Source: Propionibacteriaceae bacterium
GTDB lineage: Bacteria > Actinomycetota > Actinomycetes > Propionibacteriales > Propionibacteriaceae
Length of the DNA: 6,645 nucleotides
Assembly: GCA_003158895.1 (NCBI GenBank)
Contig: PMLO01000214.1
Coordinates: 1 to 6,645, forward strand
Direction of reading: 5' to 3'
A program made the translations under genes and the position numbers. This document shows, one piece after another, positions 1 through 6,598 of this stretch; the stretch's first letter is position 1, and every line of letters starts with the position of its first letter. The notes beneath the pieces were generated by a model. It was not told where the DNA came from and did no database searches. It saw only the letters and a list, made by a program, of their open reading frames with translations.

Positions 1-902
1 GTCGCATGCTCCCGCGCGAACGGGTCGTAGTAGTCCATGACCCGCGTGAGGTACAGGTAGCTGAGCGCGTCGAACCGTTCGAGGAACACCTCGCCCTGAT
101 GGCGCAGGTAGCTCTCGACCGCGAAGTCCGCCCCGAAGCCCGGCGCGAAGTCGGCTTGCTGCGGCGACCTGCCGAACTTGTCCGACATCGCCTCCTCGGA
201 GAGGTACGTGATGTGCGCCATCATTCGAGCGATCGACAGGCCGCGGTCGGGCTGTGTCCCCTCGGCGACGTACTGGCCGCCGGAGAACCCCGGGTCCCGG
301 GTGATCGCCTCGCGCGCGACGGCGTTGAACGCGATGTTCTGCGCCGACAAGCGCGAAGAGGCGGCAACCACGACCGCGTGACGCAGGTCCTCGGGATGCG
401 TCAGCGCCCACTCGAGCACCTGCATCCCGCCCAGCGACCCACCGAAGGCTGCGAGGAGCTTCTCGATGCCGAGGTGCGCGAGCAGCGCCCGGTGCACGGT
501 GACGAAGTCGCCCATGTCGAGCAGCGGGAAGTCCAGCCCGAACGCACGGCCGGTGCTCGGGTCGATCGACGACGGTCCCGTGGTGCCCTGGCAGCCCCCC
601 AGCAGGTTGGCGCACACCACGTACAGTCGATCGGTGTCGAGCGGACGCCCCGGGCCGATGAGGTTGTCCCACCAGCCGGGTCGCTCCGCGCCCTTGTGGT
701 AGCCGGCCGCATGCGCGTCGCCCGTAAGGGCGTGGCAGATGAACACGGCGTTGTCGCGTGCGGGACTCAGCGTCCCGTACGTCTCGTACGCCACCTCGAC
801 CGGCGCCAACGTGGCGCCTCGCGTGAGCTTCAGCGGGCTGGACGGATCGAAGAGTGTGGCGCTACGAGTTTCGACGATCCCGACTCCGTCAGACGATGTC
901 AC
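1..902 (-). CDS. metX: Homoserine O-acetyltransferase MetX, N-terminal 300 codons (cut by the left edge)
   Basis: MetX transfers acetyl from acetyl-CoA to the hydroxyl of L-homoserine, the activation step before direct sulfhydrylation; it is a cytoplasmic alpha/beta-hydrolase-fold enzyme. Visible MetX signatures, in order: VAYETYGTL (residues 37-45), NAVFICHALTGDAHAAG (51-67), GGCQGTTGPSS (102-112) and the nucleophile elbow GGSLGGMQ (154-161), whose Ser156 is the expected acyl-accepting serine. The usual length is about 370-400 residues, so the C-terminal quarter, which should carry the catalytic Asp and His, lies off the window. The last residues seen are DYYDPFAREHA. The GTG at 902 was chosen because the metY stop lies in the same frame only two codons upstream and no other start precedes the conserved core. 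No strong Shine-Dalgarno sits at the right distance, which suggests translation coupled to metY. A MetX-like serine acetyltransferase is less likely, given the partner gene. Confidence 0.96.
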   Translation of the reverse strand, partial: MTSSDGVGIVETRSATLFDPSSPLKLTRGATLAPVEVAYETYGTLSPARDNAVFICHALTGDAHAAGYHKGAERPGWWDNLIGPGRPLDTDRLYVVCANLLGGCQGTTGPSSIDPSTGRAFGLDFPLLDMGDFVTVHRALLAHLGIEKLLAAFGGSLGGMQVLEWALTHPEDLRHAVVVAASSRLSAQNIAFNAVAREAITRDPGFSGGQYVAEGTQPDRGLSIARMMAHITYLSEEAMSDKFGRSPQQADFAPGFGADFAVESYLRHQGEVFLERFDALSYLYLTRVMDYYDPFAREHA

Positions 903-908
903 CTGGTG

Positions 909-2192
909 TCAGGCACCTGCCTTCGCGAGGGCCTGGTCGATGTCGGCGATGAGGTCGTCGATGTGCTCGATCCCCACCGACAGGCGCACCATCTCCGGCG
1001 GCACTCCGGCCGCACGAAGCTCGTCCTCGTTGAGCTGGGAGTGCGTGGTCGAGGCGTTGTGGATCGCGAGCGAACGAACGTCGCCGATGTTCGCCACATG
1101 GCTGAACAGCTCGAGGGCGCCGATGAAGGCCTCTCCCGCCGACCGGCCGGCCTTCAGCCCGAAGGAGACGAGGCCCGACGAGCCCTTCCCGGTGAGCACC
1201 CTGTCGCCGATGGCCTTGGCGGGGCTCGACTCCAACCCGGGGTAGTTCACCCACGCCACCGCGGGGTGCCCTTCGAGGTGGGTGGCGATCGACATGGCGT
1301 TCGTGGAGTGGCGCTCCATCCGGAGCGCGAGCGTCTCGATGCCCTGGAGCGTGAGGAACGAGTTCATCGGAGCCGGGGTGGCGCCTGTGTTGCGGATCAG
1401 GACCGTGCGCGCCCGAATGATGTATGCGGCCGCGCCGGCCGCCTCCGTCCAGACGACTCCGTGGTAGGCGGGGTCGGGGGCCGTGATCACCGGGAACCGG
1501 TCGGCGTGAGCGGCCCAGTCGAACTTTCCTGAGTCGACGATGACGCCGCCCAGAGCCGTGCCGTGGCCACACATGTACTTCGTGGTGGAGTGCACGATGA
1601 TGTCCGCGCCGTGGTCGAAGGGACGGCACAGGATCGGCGTGCCGACCGTGTTGTCCACGATGAGCGGCAGGCCCAGTTCATGCGCCTTCGCCGACCAGGC
1701 GTCGATGTCGATGATGTTGAGCGCAGGGTTGCCGATCGACTCGCAGAAGACCAGCTTGGACTTCTCGTCGACAACGCCGTCGAGCACCGCCGGATCGTCC
1801 GGGCTGACGAAGCGCGCCTCGATGCCGAACTGCGACAAGGTGTTCGCGAACAGCGCGTACGTCCCTCCGTAGAGGGTCGAGACCGAGACGATGTTGTCGC
1901 CGGCCCGGGCGAGATTGAGCACCGCGTACGTGATCGCGGCCGCGCCGGAGGCGGTGGCGAGCGCACCGATTCCGCCCTCGAGGGCCGACACCCGCTCTTC
2001 GAGCACCGCCGTCGTGGGGTTCATGAGGCGGGTGTAGATGTTGCCAGGCGTCTTCAGGGCGAACAGATTCGCTGCGTGCTCGGCATCGTCGAAGCCGTAC
2101 GCAACGGTCTGATAGATCGGTACGGCGAGGGCATGGGTCGTCGGGTCGATCGTCTGGCCGGCGTGGACGGCGAGTGTCTCGGGCTGCGTCAT
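909..2192 (-). CDS. metY: O-acetylhomoserine sulfhydrylase (O-acetylhomoserine aminocarboxypropyltransferase) MetY
   Basis: A PLP-dependent enzyme that makes homocysteine from O-acetylhomoserine and sulfide; the family often also accepts O-acetylserine. The 427-residue length fits MetY rather than the shorter (about 380-400) cystathionine synthases and lyases. The Cys/Met-metabolism fold-type I features are all present: LAVHAG near the N terminus (8-12), IYTRLMNPT (52-60) supplying the phosphate-binding Tyr and Arg from the neighbouring subunit, the SGAAA loop (82-86), VDNT (179-182) with Asp180 for the pyridine nitrogen, HSTTKYMCGHG (201-211) with Lys205 as the Schiff-base lysine, SSGLVSFGL (338-346) and RLSVGIEHIDDL (403-414) with the carboxylate-binding Arg. 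The ATG has an AGAGGAG Shine-Dalgarno 5 bases upstream. metX follows after 6 bases, so the pair covers two consecutive steps of methionine synthesis. No riboswitch was recognised in the 78-base leader. Confidence 0.97.
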   Translation of the reverse strand: MTQPETLAVHAGQTIDPTTHALAVPIYQTVAYGFDDAEHAANLFALKTPGNIYTRLMNPTTAVLEERVSALEGGIGALATASGAAAITYAVLNLARAGDNIVSVSTLYGGTYALFANTLSQFGIEARFVSPDDPAVLDGVVDEKSKLVFCESIGNPALNIIDIDAWSAKAHELGLPLIVDNTVGTPILCRPFDHGADIIVHSTTKYMCGHGTALGGVIVDSGKFDWAAHADRFPVITAPDPAYHGVVWTEAAGAAAYIIRARTVLIRNTGATPAPMNSFLTLQGIETLALRMERHSTNAMSIATHLEGHPAVAWVNYPGLESSPAKAIGDRVLTGKGSSGLVSFGLKAGRSAGEAFIGALELFSHVANIGDVRSLAIHNASTTHSQLNEDELRAAGVPPEMVRLSVGIEHIDDLIADIDQALAKAGA

Positions 2193-2197
2193 CGGAA

Positions 2198-2204
2198 CTC
2201 CTCT
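2198..2204 (-). promoter_or_regulatory. Ribosome binding site of metY
   Basis: AGAGGAG lies 5 bases before the metY ATG and is close to the anti-Shine-Dalgarno complement. It fixes the metY start and contrasts with the weak signal in front of metX. Confidence 0.8.
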
Positions 2205-2270
2205 GGATCGCGCGTCAGCACAGGCTATCGGCGCCCACGGCCGACTGGTCCGGTGTTTCTCCTAGCGGAC

Positions 2271-2546
2271 TCAACGCCCGAAGTCGAACAGGGGCGTCCA
2301 GGTCCGCCGAGAGCTGATCACGAAGGAGTCCTTCGGGTACGGATCGGCGGCCAGCAGCTCGTCGAGAGCGGCGTCGTCGAACACGTCGACCACGAGGAGT
2401 GCCGCGAGACCATCCGTGAAGGGCCCGGCCTGTACGAGTCGGCCATCAGCCTTCAACGACGCGAGCCACTCCCGATGCGCCGGCCGCGCGGCGAGACGAC
2501 TCTCGGTCCGCTCGGGGACGAAGTCGTACTGAACAGCGACGATCAT
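2271..2546 (-). CDS. YCII-family small protein
   Basis: A 91-residue cytoplasmic protein of the YCII family (ferredoxin-like dimeric alpha/beta barrel), whose cellular role is mostly unknown. The fold signature is clear: an N-terminal strand (MIVAVQYDF), then RPAHREWLASLKADGRL with the conserved His24, AGPF (40-43), the strand ALLVVDVFD (49-57), a helix, and ADPY (67-70) with the conserved Asp68. In this family the His and Asp are proposed to form an active-site pair, but no reaction can be assigned. The start is ATG at 2546, because a GAGAAAGG Shine-Dalgarno ends 8 bases before it. A GTG three codons upstream (2555) overlaps that same Shine-Dalgarno and is unlikely. It lies between the glycosyltransferase (66-base gap) and metY (78-base gap), so operon membership is uncertain. 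No membrane segment or signal peptide is visible. Confidence 0.88.
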   Translation of the reverse strand: MIVAVQYDFVPERTESRLAARPAHREWLASLKADGRLVQAGPFTDGLAALLVVDVFDDAALDELLAADPYPKDSFVISSRRTWTPLFDFGR

Positions 2547-2554
2547 GGGACGCA

Positions 2555-2562
2555 CCTTTCTC
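2555..2562 (-). promoter_or_regulatory. Ribosome binding site deciding the YCII-protein start
   Basis: GAGAAAGG lies 8 bases before the ATG at 2546. The competing GTG at 2555 begins inside this purine run, so the site favours the shorter 91-residue product. Confidence 0.65.
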
Positions 2563-2582
2563 GGGGCTTGCTGGTCCGGCGT

Positions 2583-2607
2583 CGCGTGGAGCGGTCCGGA
2601 GCACGCG
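2583..2607 (-). terminator. Inverted repeat just after the glycosyltransferase stop, possible weak terminator
   Basis: CGCGTG (2583-2588) and CACGCG (2602-2607) can form a perfect 6-bp G/C-rich stem with a 13-base loop, beginning 5 bases after the TAG stop of the glycosyltransferase gene. No T-rich tract follows on the minus strand, so it does not match a classical intrinsic terminator. Short stems like this arise by chance in GC-rich DNA. It may mark the boundary between the polysaccharide genes and the YCII gene, but this is weak. Confidence 0.25.
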
Positions 2608-2612
2608 GAAGA

Positions 2613-5111
2613 CTACTCTCCGCTCCGCCATCGTCTCGACACGAAACCCCTTGCCCGGTGGGCGACTTCGCGGACCCCGCCCGCCCGCAGGGAGCGTGCG
2701 ACGACGCGCGCGTAGCCGCCCAGAGTCGGCGCTCCCGGAGGCTCCGGTGGCTCGACCGTAGGGTTGATGAGCAGGTGGTCGGCTGCGCGGTGCGGCGCGG
2801 CGGCGAAGTCCATCAACGGCGCCAGGACCTGCGACCAGCGGAACTGCTTCGCGTACCGGATGACGTTCTTCCGGGCCTCGGCAGCTGCCGCAGGGTCGTA
2901 CAGCATCTCCTCGAGGGCCTTCTCCAGCGCATCGATGTCCTCCGCAGGAACACCGCGCCCGATCCCCTCCTCATCGAGGATGTCGCCGAACGAGTCCCCG
3001 CGCGTCGCGACGATCGGAAGACCGGTCCACAGGTAGTCGAGAATCCTCGTGCGGAACGAGAACTCCGTCTCCACGTGGTCGAAGTGGGTTGACACGCCGA
3101 TGTCCGCATCCAGGAGGTGGTCAGAGCGTTCGCTGTACGGAACCCAGCCGGAGTTGAAGAAGACGTGCCGCCCCACCAGGCCGAGGCTCTCGGCCAGCTG
3201 CTGCGTCTCCCAGGCGATGCGCATGTCGGGCACGCCGGGGTTGGGGTTCTTGAGCCCCATGAAGTACAGCCGGATATCGGTGTGCCGCTTCGCCAGCCGG
3301 TCGATGGCCTTCACCAACGTCAGCGGATCGAACCAGTTGTAGACCCCACCTCCCCAGATGACGACCTTGTCGTCCATGCCGATGCCGGGGATGACACCTC
3401 GAATCCCGTGCCGGCGCTGTACGGGTGACTCGTCCGGCAGACCGAAGGGGACGACGCCCACGAGCGTGCTGAAGCTCCGATCGGGGCCCACGGTGAGCGC
3501 GTTGACACGACCCAGCGCCGCGAGCTGGCCGATCCAGAGGTCACGCTGCTTCGTCGAGGCGCACAGCATGTAGTCGGCCCGGGCCAGCTGACGGTTGAGC
3601 ACAGCGGTGACGTTGTTGATGGCGGCGCGTCGGCCGTCCTCACCGAGGTCCTTGGCCTGCTCGAGCTGCTCGAGGTGCATCGGGTCGTACACGTCCGCCA
3701 CGATGATCTTGTCGGAGTCGACGAGCCACCAGGCCACCTCCATGAGGAATCCCTGGAACACGATGACGTCCGCCCACTCGGTCTGACGGACCAGCTCGTC
3801 GCCAGGGGCGTAGTGGATCTCGAAGCGCTCGTGCGCGATGTCCTCGACGCCCGTGGTCGACACGAGCCGGACCGGGTGCGTCGTCGACAAGGCCACCGAA
3901 ATCTCCCACGCCCGGATCGCCGGACCCGCCAACAGGCCGGACAGGGGATCTCCCGTCACCACGAGGATGCGGGGCGCCGGCGAGAAGACCCGGTCGAGGT
4001 CGAGAGCGGTGACAAGGTCCGCGTGCGCCGTGAGGTACCGCGGCAACGGATACGCCGGCTCGATCGCGTTCCGGAACAACGAGAAGAGCTCAGCGTCCGT
4101 ACGGGATCGCTTGGCCTGAAGATCGCGACGTGTCTCCCCCATCGACTCGAGCAAGGAGACCAGGTAGTCGATCCCGAACAGGCCGGACATCGCGAGCTTG
4201 GGGACCGTGATCTGCGACGTCAACGCCATGTCGCTGAGGCTGGCCGGATCGAGGCCGCCCATCTCGGTGGTCCGCCGCACGCTGAGCGCCAACGCAGCCG
4301 GCAGCACGAGGGCCAGCGTCTCGTCGCTGTAGTTCTTCACCATGGACAACAGCGCGTTGCGCTCGAGGAGGTACGTCTCGCGATACGCGCCGAACGTGCG
4401 CATCGTCACGTGGTGCTTGTGATACGCCACCGACTCAGGCACGTACCGTACGCGCCGACCGAGGAGGTTCAGCCGCCAACCGAGGTCGACGTCCTCGTAG
4501 AACATGAAGAAGCGCTCGTCGAAGCCGCCGACCTCCCGGTAGTCCTCCGCGACGATGAAGAATGCCGCCCCCGTGCCGAAAAGCACGTCCCGCCCGACCT
4601 CGTACGACCCGTCGTCGGGACGCTCCGCCTCGCGCTTGTAGCCCATCCCGAACCAGGCCAGCGAACCGTCGACGTAGTCGACCAACTTGCCGTCCCAGTC
4701 GAGGACCTTCGACGCGACAGCACGGATCGTCGGGTCGGACTCCATGGTCTCGACCGCAGCGGCGATCCAGCGGCGTCCGGGGCGAGCGTCGTTGTTGAGG
4801 AAGGCCACGTACTGACCCTCGGCATGATCGACGCCGAGGTTGCACCCACCGGCGAAACCAAGGTTCCCTCCGGACTCGATGACGCGGGCCGTGGGGCACG
4901 CCTGCGCGATGCGTTCCGCCTGCCCATCTCCGGAGTCGTTGTCCACGACGATGAGCTCCAGCTTGTCGGCCGGCCAGTCCACGTCATCGAACGCCTTGAG
5001 GCAGACGATCGTGTCGTCCGCACCGTGGAAGTTGACGAGGATGACCGAGACGACGCCTTCGCGGACCGTGTGCGGGCCGGGCGTCAGATGCGCGGTTCCG
5101 AGATCAGTCAC
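2613..5111 (-). CDS. Two-domain glycosyltransferase: GT2 (WbbL-like) fused to GT4-type domain
   Basis: An 832-residue soluble protein with two glycosyltransferase folds. Residues about 20-235 are GT2 (GT-A): strand VVSVILVNFHG (20-30), LIVVDNDSGDG (53-63), NLGFAGGCN (83-91), the DxD-like LNND (105-108), GTGAAFFI (179-186) and FYEDVDLGWRL (204-214), with the ED pair (206-207) as the expected catalytic acid/base. A helical linker follows (about 240-375). Residues about 380-780 are GT4-like (GT-B): RILVVTGDP (381-389), AGPAIRAWE (395-403), an IWGGG strand (585-589), and FSFRTRILDYLWTGLPIVAT (684-703) in the donor domain, where Asp692 stands in place of the usual second Glu of EX7E. The end is a basic tail with SLRAGG (807-812). 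No membrane segment is visible, so it probably acts at the inner membrane face on lipid-linked sugars, adding two residues in turn. Donor and acceptor cannot be read from the sequence; the GT2 half resembles rhamnosyltransferases. The GTG start overlaps the upstream stop and has GAGGAAG 5 bases before it. Confidence 0.93.
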   Translation of the reverse strand: MTDLGTAHLTPGPHTVREGVVSVILVNFHGADDTIVCLKAFDDVDWPADKLELIVVDNDSGDGQAERIAQACPTARVIESGGNLGFAGGCNLGVDHAEGQYVAFLNNDARPGRRWIAAAVETMESDPTIRAVASKVLDWDGKLVDYVDGSLAWFGMGYKREAERPDDGSYEVGRDVLFGTGAAFFIVAEDYREVGGFDERFFMFYEDVDLGWRLNLLGRRVRYVPESVAYHKHHVTMRTFGAYRETYLLERNALLSMVKNYSDETLALVLPAALALSVRRTTEMGGLDPASLSDMALTSQITVPKLAMSGLFGIDYLVSLLESMGETRRDLQAKRSRTDAELFSLFRNAIEPAYPLPRYLTAHADLVTALDLDRVFSPAPRILVVTGDPLSGLLAGPAIRAWEISVALSTTHPVRLVSTTGVEDIAHERFEIHYAPGDELVRQTEWADVIVFQGFLMEVAWWLVDSDKIIVADVYDPMHLEQLEQAKDLGEDGRRAAINNVTAVLNRQLARADYMLCASTKQRDLWIGQLAALGRVNALTVGPDRSFSTLVGVVPFGLPDESPVQRRHGIRGVIPGIGMDDKVVIWGGGVYNWFDPLTLVKAIDRLAKRHTDIRLYFMGLKNPNPGVPDMRIAWETQQLAESLGLVGRHVFFNSGWVPYSERSDHLLDADIGVSTHFDHVETEFSFRTRILDYLWTGLPIVATRGDSFGDILDEEGIGRGVPAEDIDALEKALEEMLYDPAAAAEARKNVIRYAKQFRWSQVLAPLMDFAAAPHRAADHLLINPTVEPPEPPGAPTLGGYARVVARSLRAGGVREVAHRARGFVSRRWRSGE

Positions 5112-6580
5112 CGTGTCTTCCTCGGGGTGTGGTGCTTGTACACGCGCTTGATGCGACCTGCGACCCGTTCGGCGAGAACCGACGGGCCGCCCTCGCGGAG
5201 GTACTTCACCGCGAGGGCCATGTCCCCCGGTTTCCGTGGCGGTACGAACGGGGGCAGGTTGCTGTCGGCTGCCCTAACCGGGCGACGGCAGAACGCGGCA
5301 AGGGCGCGCCCGTCAGGATCCGTACGTACCAAAGACGTCAGTGACGGGTCCTCGTCGTACACGGCTGCGTTCACGCGCACCTGACCGGCGAGCGCGCCGA
5401 GCAGCAGATCGCGCTGCCGGACGTCGGCGGCGAGTACGAGGTCGGCGCGGCTCACCATCGTCTGCAGGGCATCCGCTCGGTGGTCCGAGGTCGGACCCTC
5501 CAGCAGCCAGGTGACCACGTCGAGCGTGGAGAGGTCCACGACCACCGCGGCGTCCGCCCGCGCCGCACCCGGGAGGTCGTCGAACGTCGCAGCAACGAGC
5601 ACGATGACGTCTGCCCACGCGGGCAGCTCATGCAGCGGGCGCTCCACATGGGTGCCGCCTTCGAGGACCTGCCCTGTATCCGAGTCGACGAGACGAACGG
5701 TCATGCCGGTGTCCAGCTGTTCAGCGAGTCGCTCAGCTCGATCTCGGGCAGGTCCGGTCTCCGGGGCGACCACCAGCACGTGGAGCGGCTCGGTGAGCGC
5801 AGGTTCGACACCGCAGACGTCCACGAGCCGCGACAGACGGGTGCGGTCGGCGGTGCTCTCGGCGCCCAGGAGATGTGCGAGGGCGGGCTGCATGAGGGGT
5901 GTCAGCGCCCTGTCCGGGACGCGGCGACGAAGCTGCACCGAGGCTCTCGACCTCGTCGCAGCCTGGACCCCGGTGAGCGCCGAATCCAGTCCCAGGCCGG
6001 CCGCGATGGCCGAAGCCGGGACCGAGAGCGAGCCCACCTCGTCTCCTCCCGGCGAACGTTGGAGGTCGAGCACAGAGGTGTCCAACGAAGCGGACCGCAG
6101 GGCGCCGCTCAGAAGGTAGAGCTCCGCCACCGTGGTGAGGGGCCCGCGCAAGGCACTCCCCGGCAGCACCGTCAGTGCAGACATGACGGCGGCGACGCGG
6201 GTCTGTTCATCACCGACGGTCGCCATCCGGCGCGGCGTGGCGTGTCCGTCGAGTGCGAGGACCCTGTGGCCGTTCAGGTTCAGCCGCCATTGGAGGTCGA
6301 GCATCGCCGTCCGGGGATCACTTCCTGGGAGGTTCCCGCCGATGAGAGATATGACCTCGGGGTCGATCCGTTGCAGGGCTGCCGCATCGACGAGCAGGAC
6401 ATCGGTAGACGCCGCGAGGACCCACTGGCCGCCACCCCCGGGAGTGAAGCAGACGGCGTCCGCAGCACCGGACTCGATCAGGCCCTCGGCCCGTTCACGC
6501 AGCTCGTCGCTCACGTCGGTGTCAGCTCCGGACACGATGATCGTGGTGATCACCACCCCGCGCCCCATGAGTGACACCAC
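5108..6580 (-). CDS. Catalytically degenerate glycosyltransferase-like protein, paralogue of the downstream GT2-GT4 enzyme
   Basis: A product of about 490 residues with no obvious family on its own, but colinear by eye with the downstream glycosyltransferase. DLQWRLNLNGHRV (95-107) matches DLGWRLNLLGRRV there (10 of 16 residues identical with the next three included). Residues about 187-285 follow the same linker (VP start, LGLD) into the first GT-B strand HVLVVAPETGP. WADVIV (322-327) and residues 378-422 align without gaps to downstream residues 511-555 with 21 of 45 identical, including RAD, QRDL and RVNA. A tail with LREGG (461-465) and a basic helix matches the other protein's C terminus. 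Missing are most of the GT2 nucleotide-binding half with its NND motif, the ED pair (Ala92-Met93 instead) and the GT-B donor domain. Transferase activity is therefore unlikely; a scaffold or regulatory role is inference. GTG at 6580 was chosen because AAGGA lies 8 bases upstream. ATG at 6613 (11 residues longer) has no clear Shine-Dalgarno, and the frame stays open to the window edge, so the start is not certain. Confidence 0.82.
   Translation of the reverse strand: MVSLMGRGVVITTIIVSGADTDVSDELRERAEGLIESGAADAVCFTPGGGGQWVLAASTDVLLVDAAALQRIDPEVISLIGGNLPGSDPRTAMLDLQWRLNLNGHRVLALDGHATPRRMATVGDEQTRVAAVMSALTVLPGSALRGPLTTVAELYLLSGALRSASLDTSVLDLQRSPGGDEVGSLSVPASAIAAGLGLDSALTGVQAATRSRASVQLRRRVPDRALTPLMQPALAHLLGAESTADRTRLSRLVDVCGVEPALTEPLHVLVVAPETGPARDRAERLAEQLDTGMTVRLVDSDTGQVLEGGTHVERPLHELPAWADVIVLVAATFDDLPGAARADAAVVVDLSTLDVVTWLLEGPTSDHRADALQTMVSRADLVLAADVRQRDLLLGALAGQVRVNAAVYDEDPSLTSLVRTDPDGRALAAFCRRPVRAADSNLPPFVPPRKPGDMALAVKYLREGGPSVLAERVAGRIKRVYKHHTPRKTR
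5117..5123 (-). promoter_or_regulatory. Ribosome binding site of the two-domain glycosyltransferase, inside the upstream gene
   Basis: GAGGAAG lies 5 bases before the GTG at 5111 and within the last codons of the upstream gene, whose TGA shares two bases with this GTG. The arrangement supports this start and suggests coupled translation. Confidence 0.75.
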
Positions 6581-6588
6581 GTCGGCAG

Positions 6589-6598
6589 TCCTTCCCTC
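6589..6598 (-). promoter_or_regulatory. Candidate ribosome binding site deciding the start of the degenerate glycosyltransferase gene
   Basis: GAGGGAAGGA ends 8 bases before the GTG at 6580. It falls downstream of the ATG at 6613, so if it is used it makes the shorter product the real one. The product from 6580 opens with a hydrophobic strand (VVITTIIVSG), much as the GT2 fold does. Confidence 0.5.

Noticed and set aside
6..1532. Plus-strand open frame of 508 codons opposite metX and metY
   Set aside because: It is antisense to two well-supported genes and runs across their junction. It is rich in Arg, Val, Glu and His with no recognisable motif, as expected for the mirror frame of GC-rich coding DNA.
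889..1629. Minus-strand open frame of 246 codons inside metY
   Set aside because: It overlaps metY in another frame, has Arg/His/Gly-rich sequence without motifs, and every conserved MetY motif lies in the other frame.
2193..2270. SAM riboswitch or promoter in the metY leader
   Set aside because: At 78 bases the gap is short, and I could not build a convincing SAM-riboswitch fold. A TAGCCT hexamer at 2227-2222 resembles an actinobacterial -10 box, but no matching -35 element is found at 16-18 bases.
1563..3092. Plus-strand open frame of 509 codons
   Set aside because: It crosses metY, the YCII gene, both gaps and the end of the glycosyltransferase gene on the opposite strand. It has no domain signature and its composition is that of a shadow frame.
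3675..5384. Plus-strand open frame of 569 codons opposite the glycosyltransferase
   Set aside because: It is a mirror frame of the confirmed glycosyltransferase, continuing into the neighbouring gene, with Arg/Val/Glu-rich low-information sequence and no motif.
5480..6574. Plus-strand open frame of 364 codons opposite the degenerate glycosyltransferase gene
   Set aside because: I considered it carefully because the minus-strand gene lacks catalytic motifs. The minus-strand protein matches its neighbour over hundreds of residues, whereas this frame matches nothing and is rich in Arg, Gly and His.
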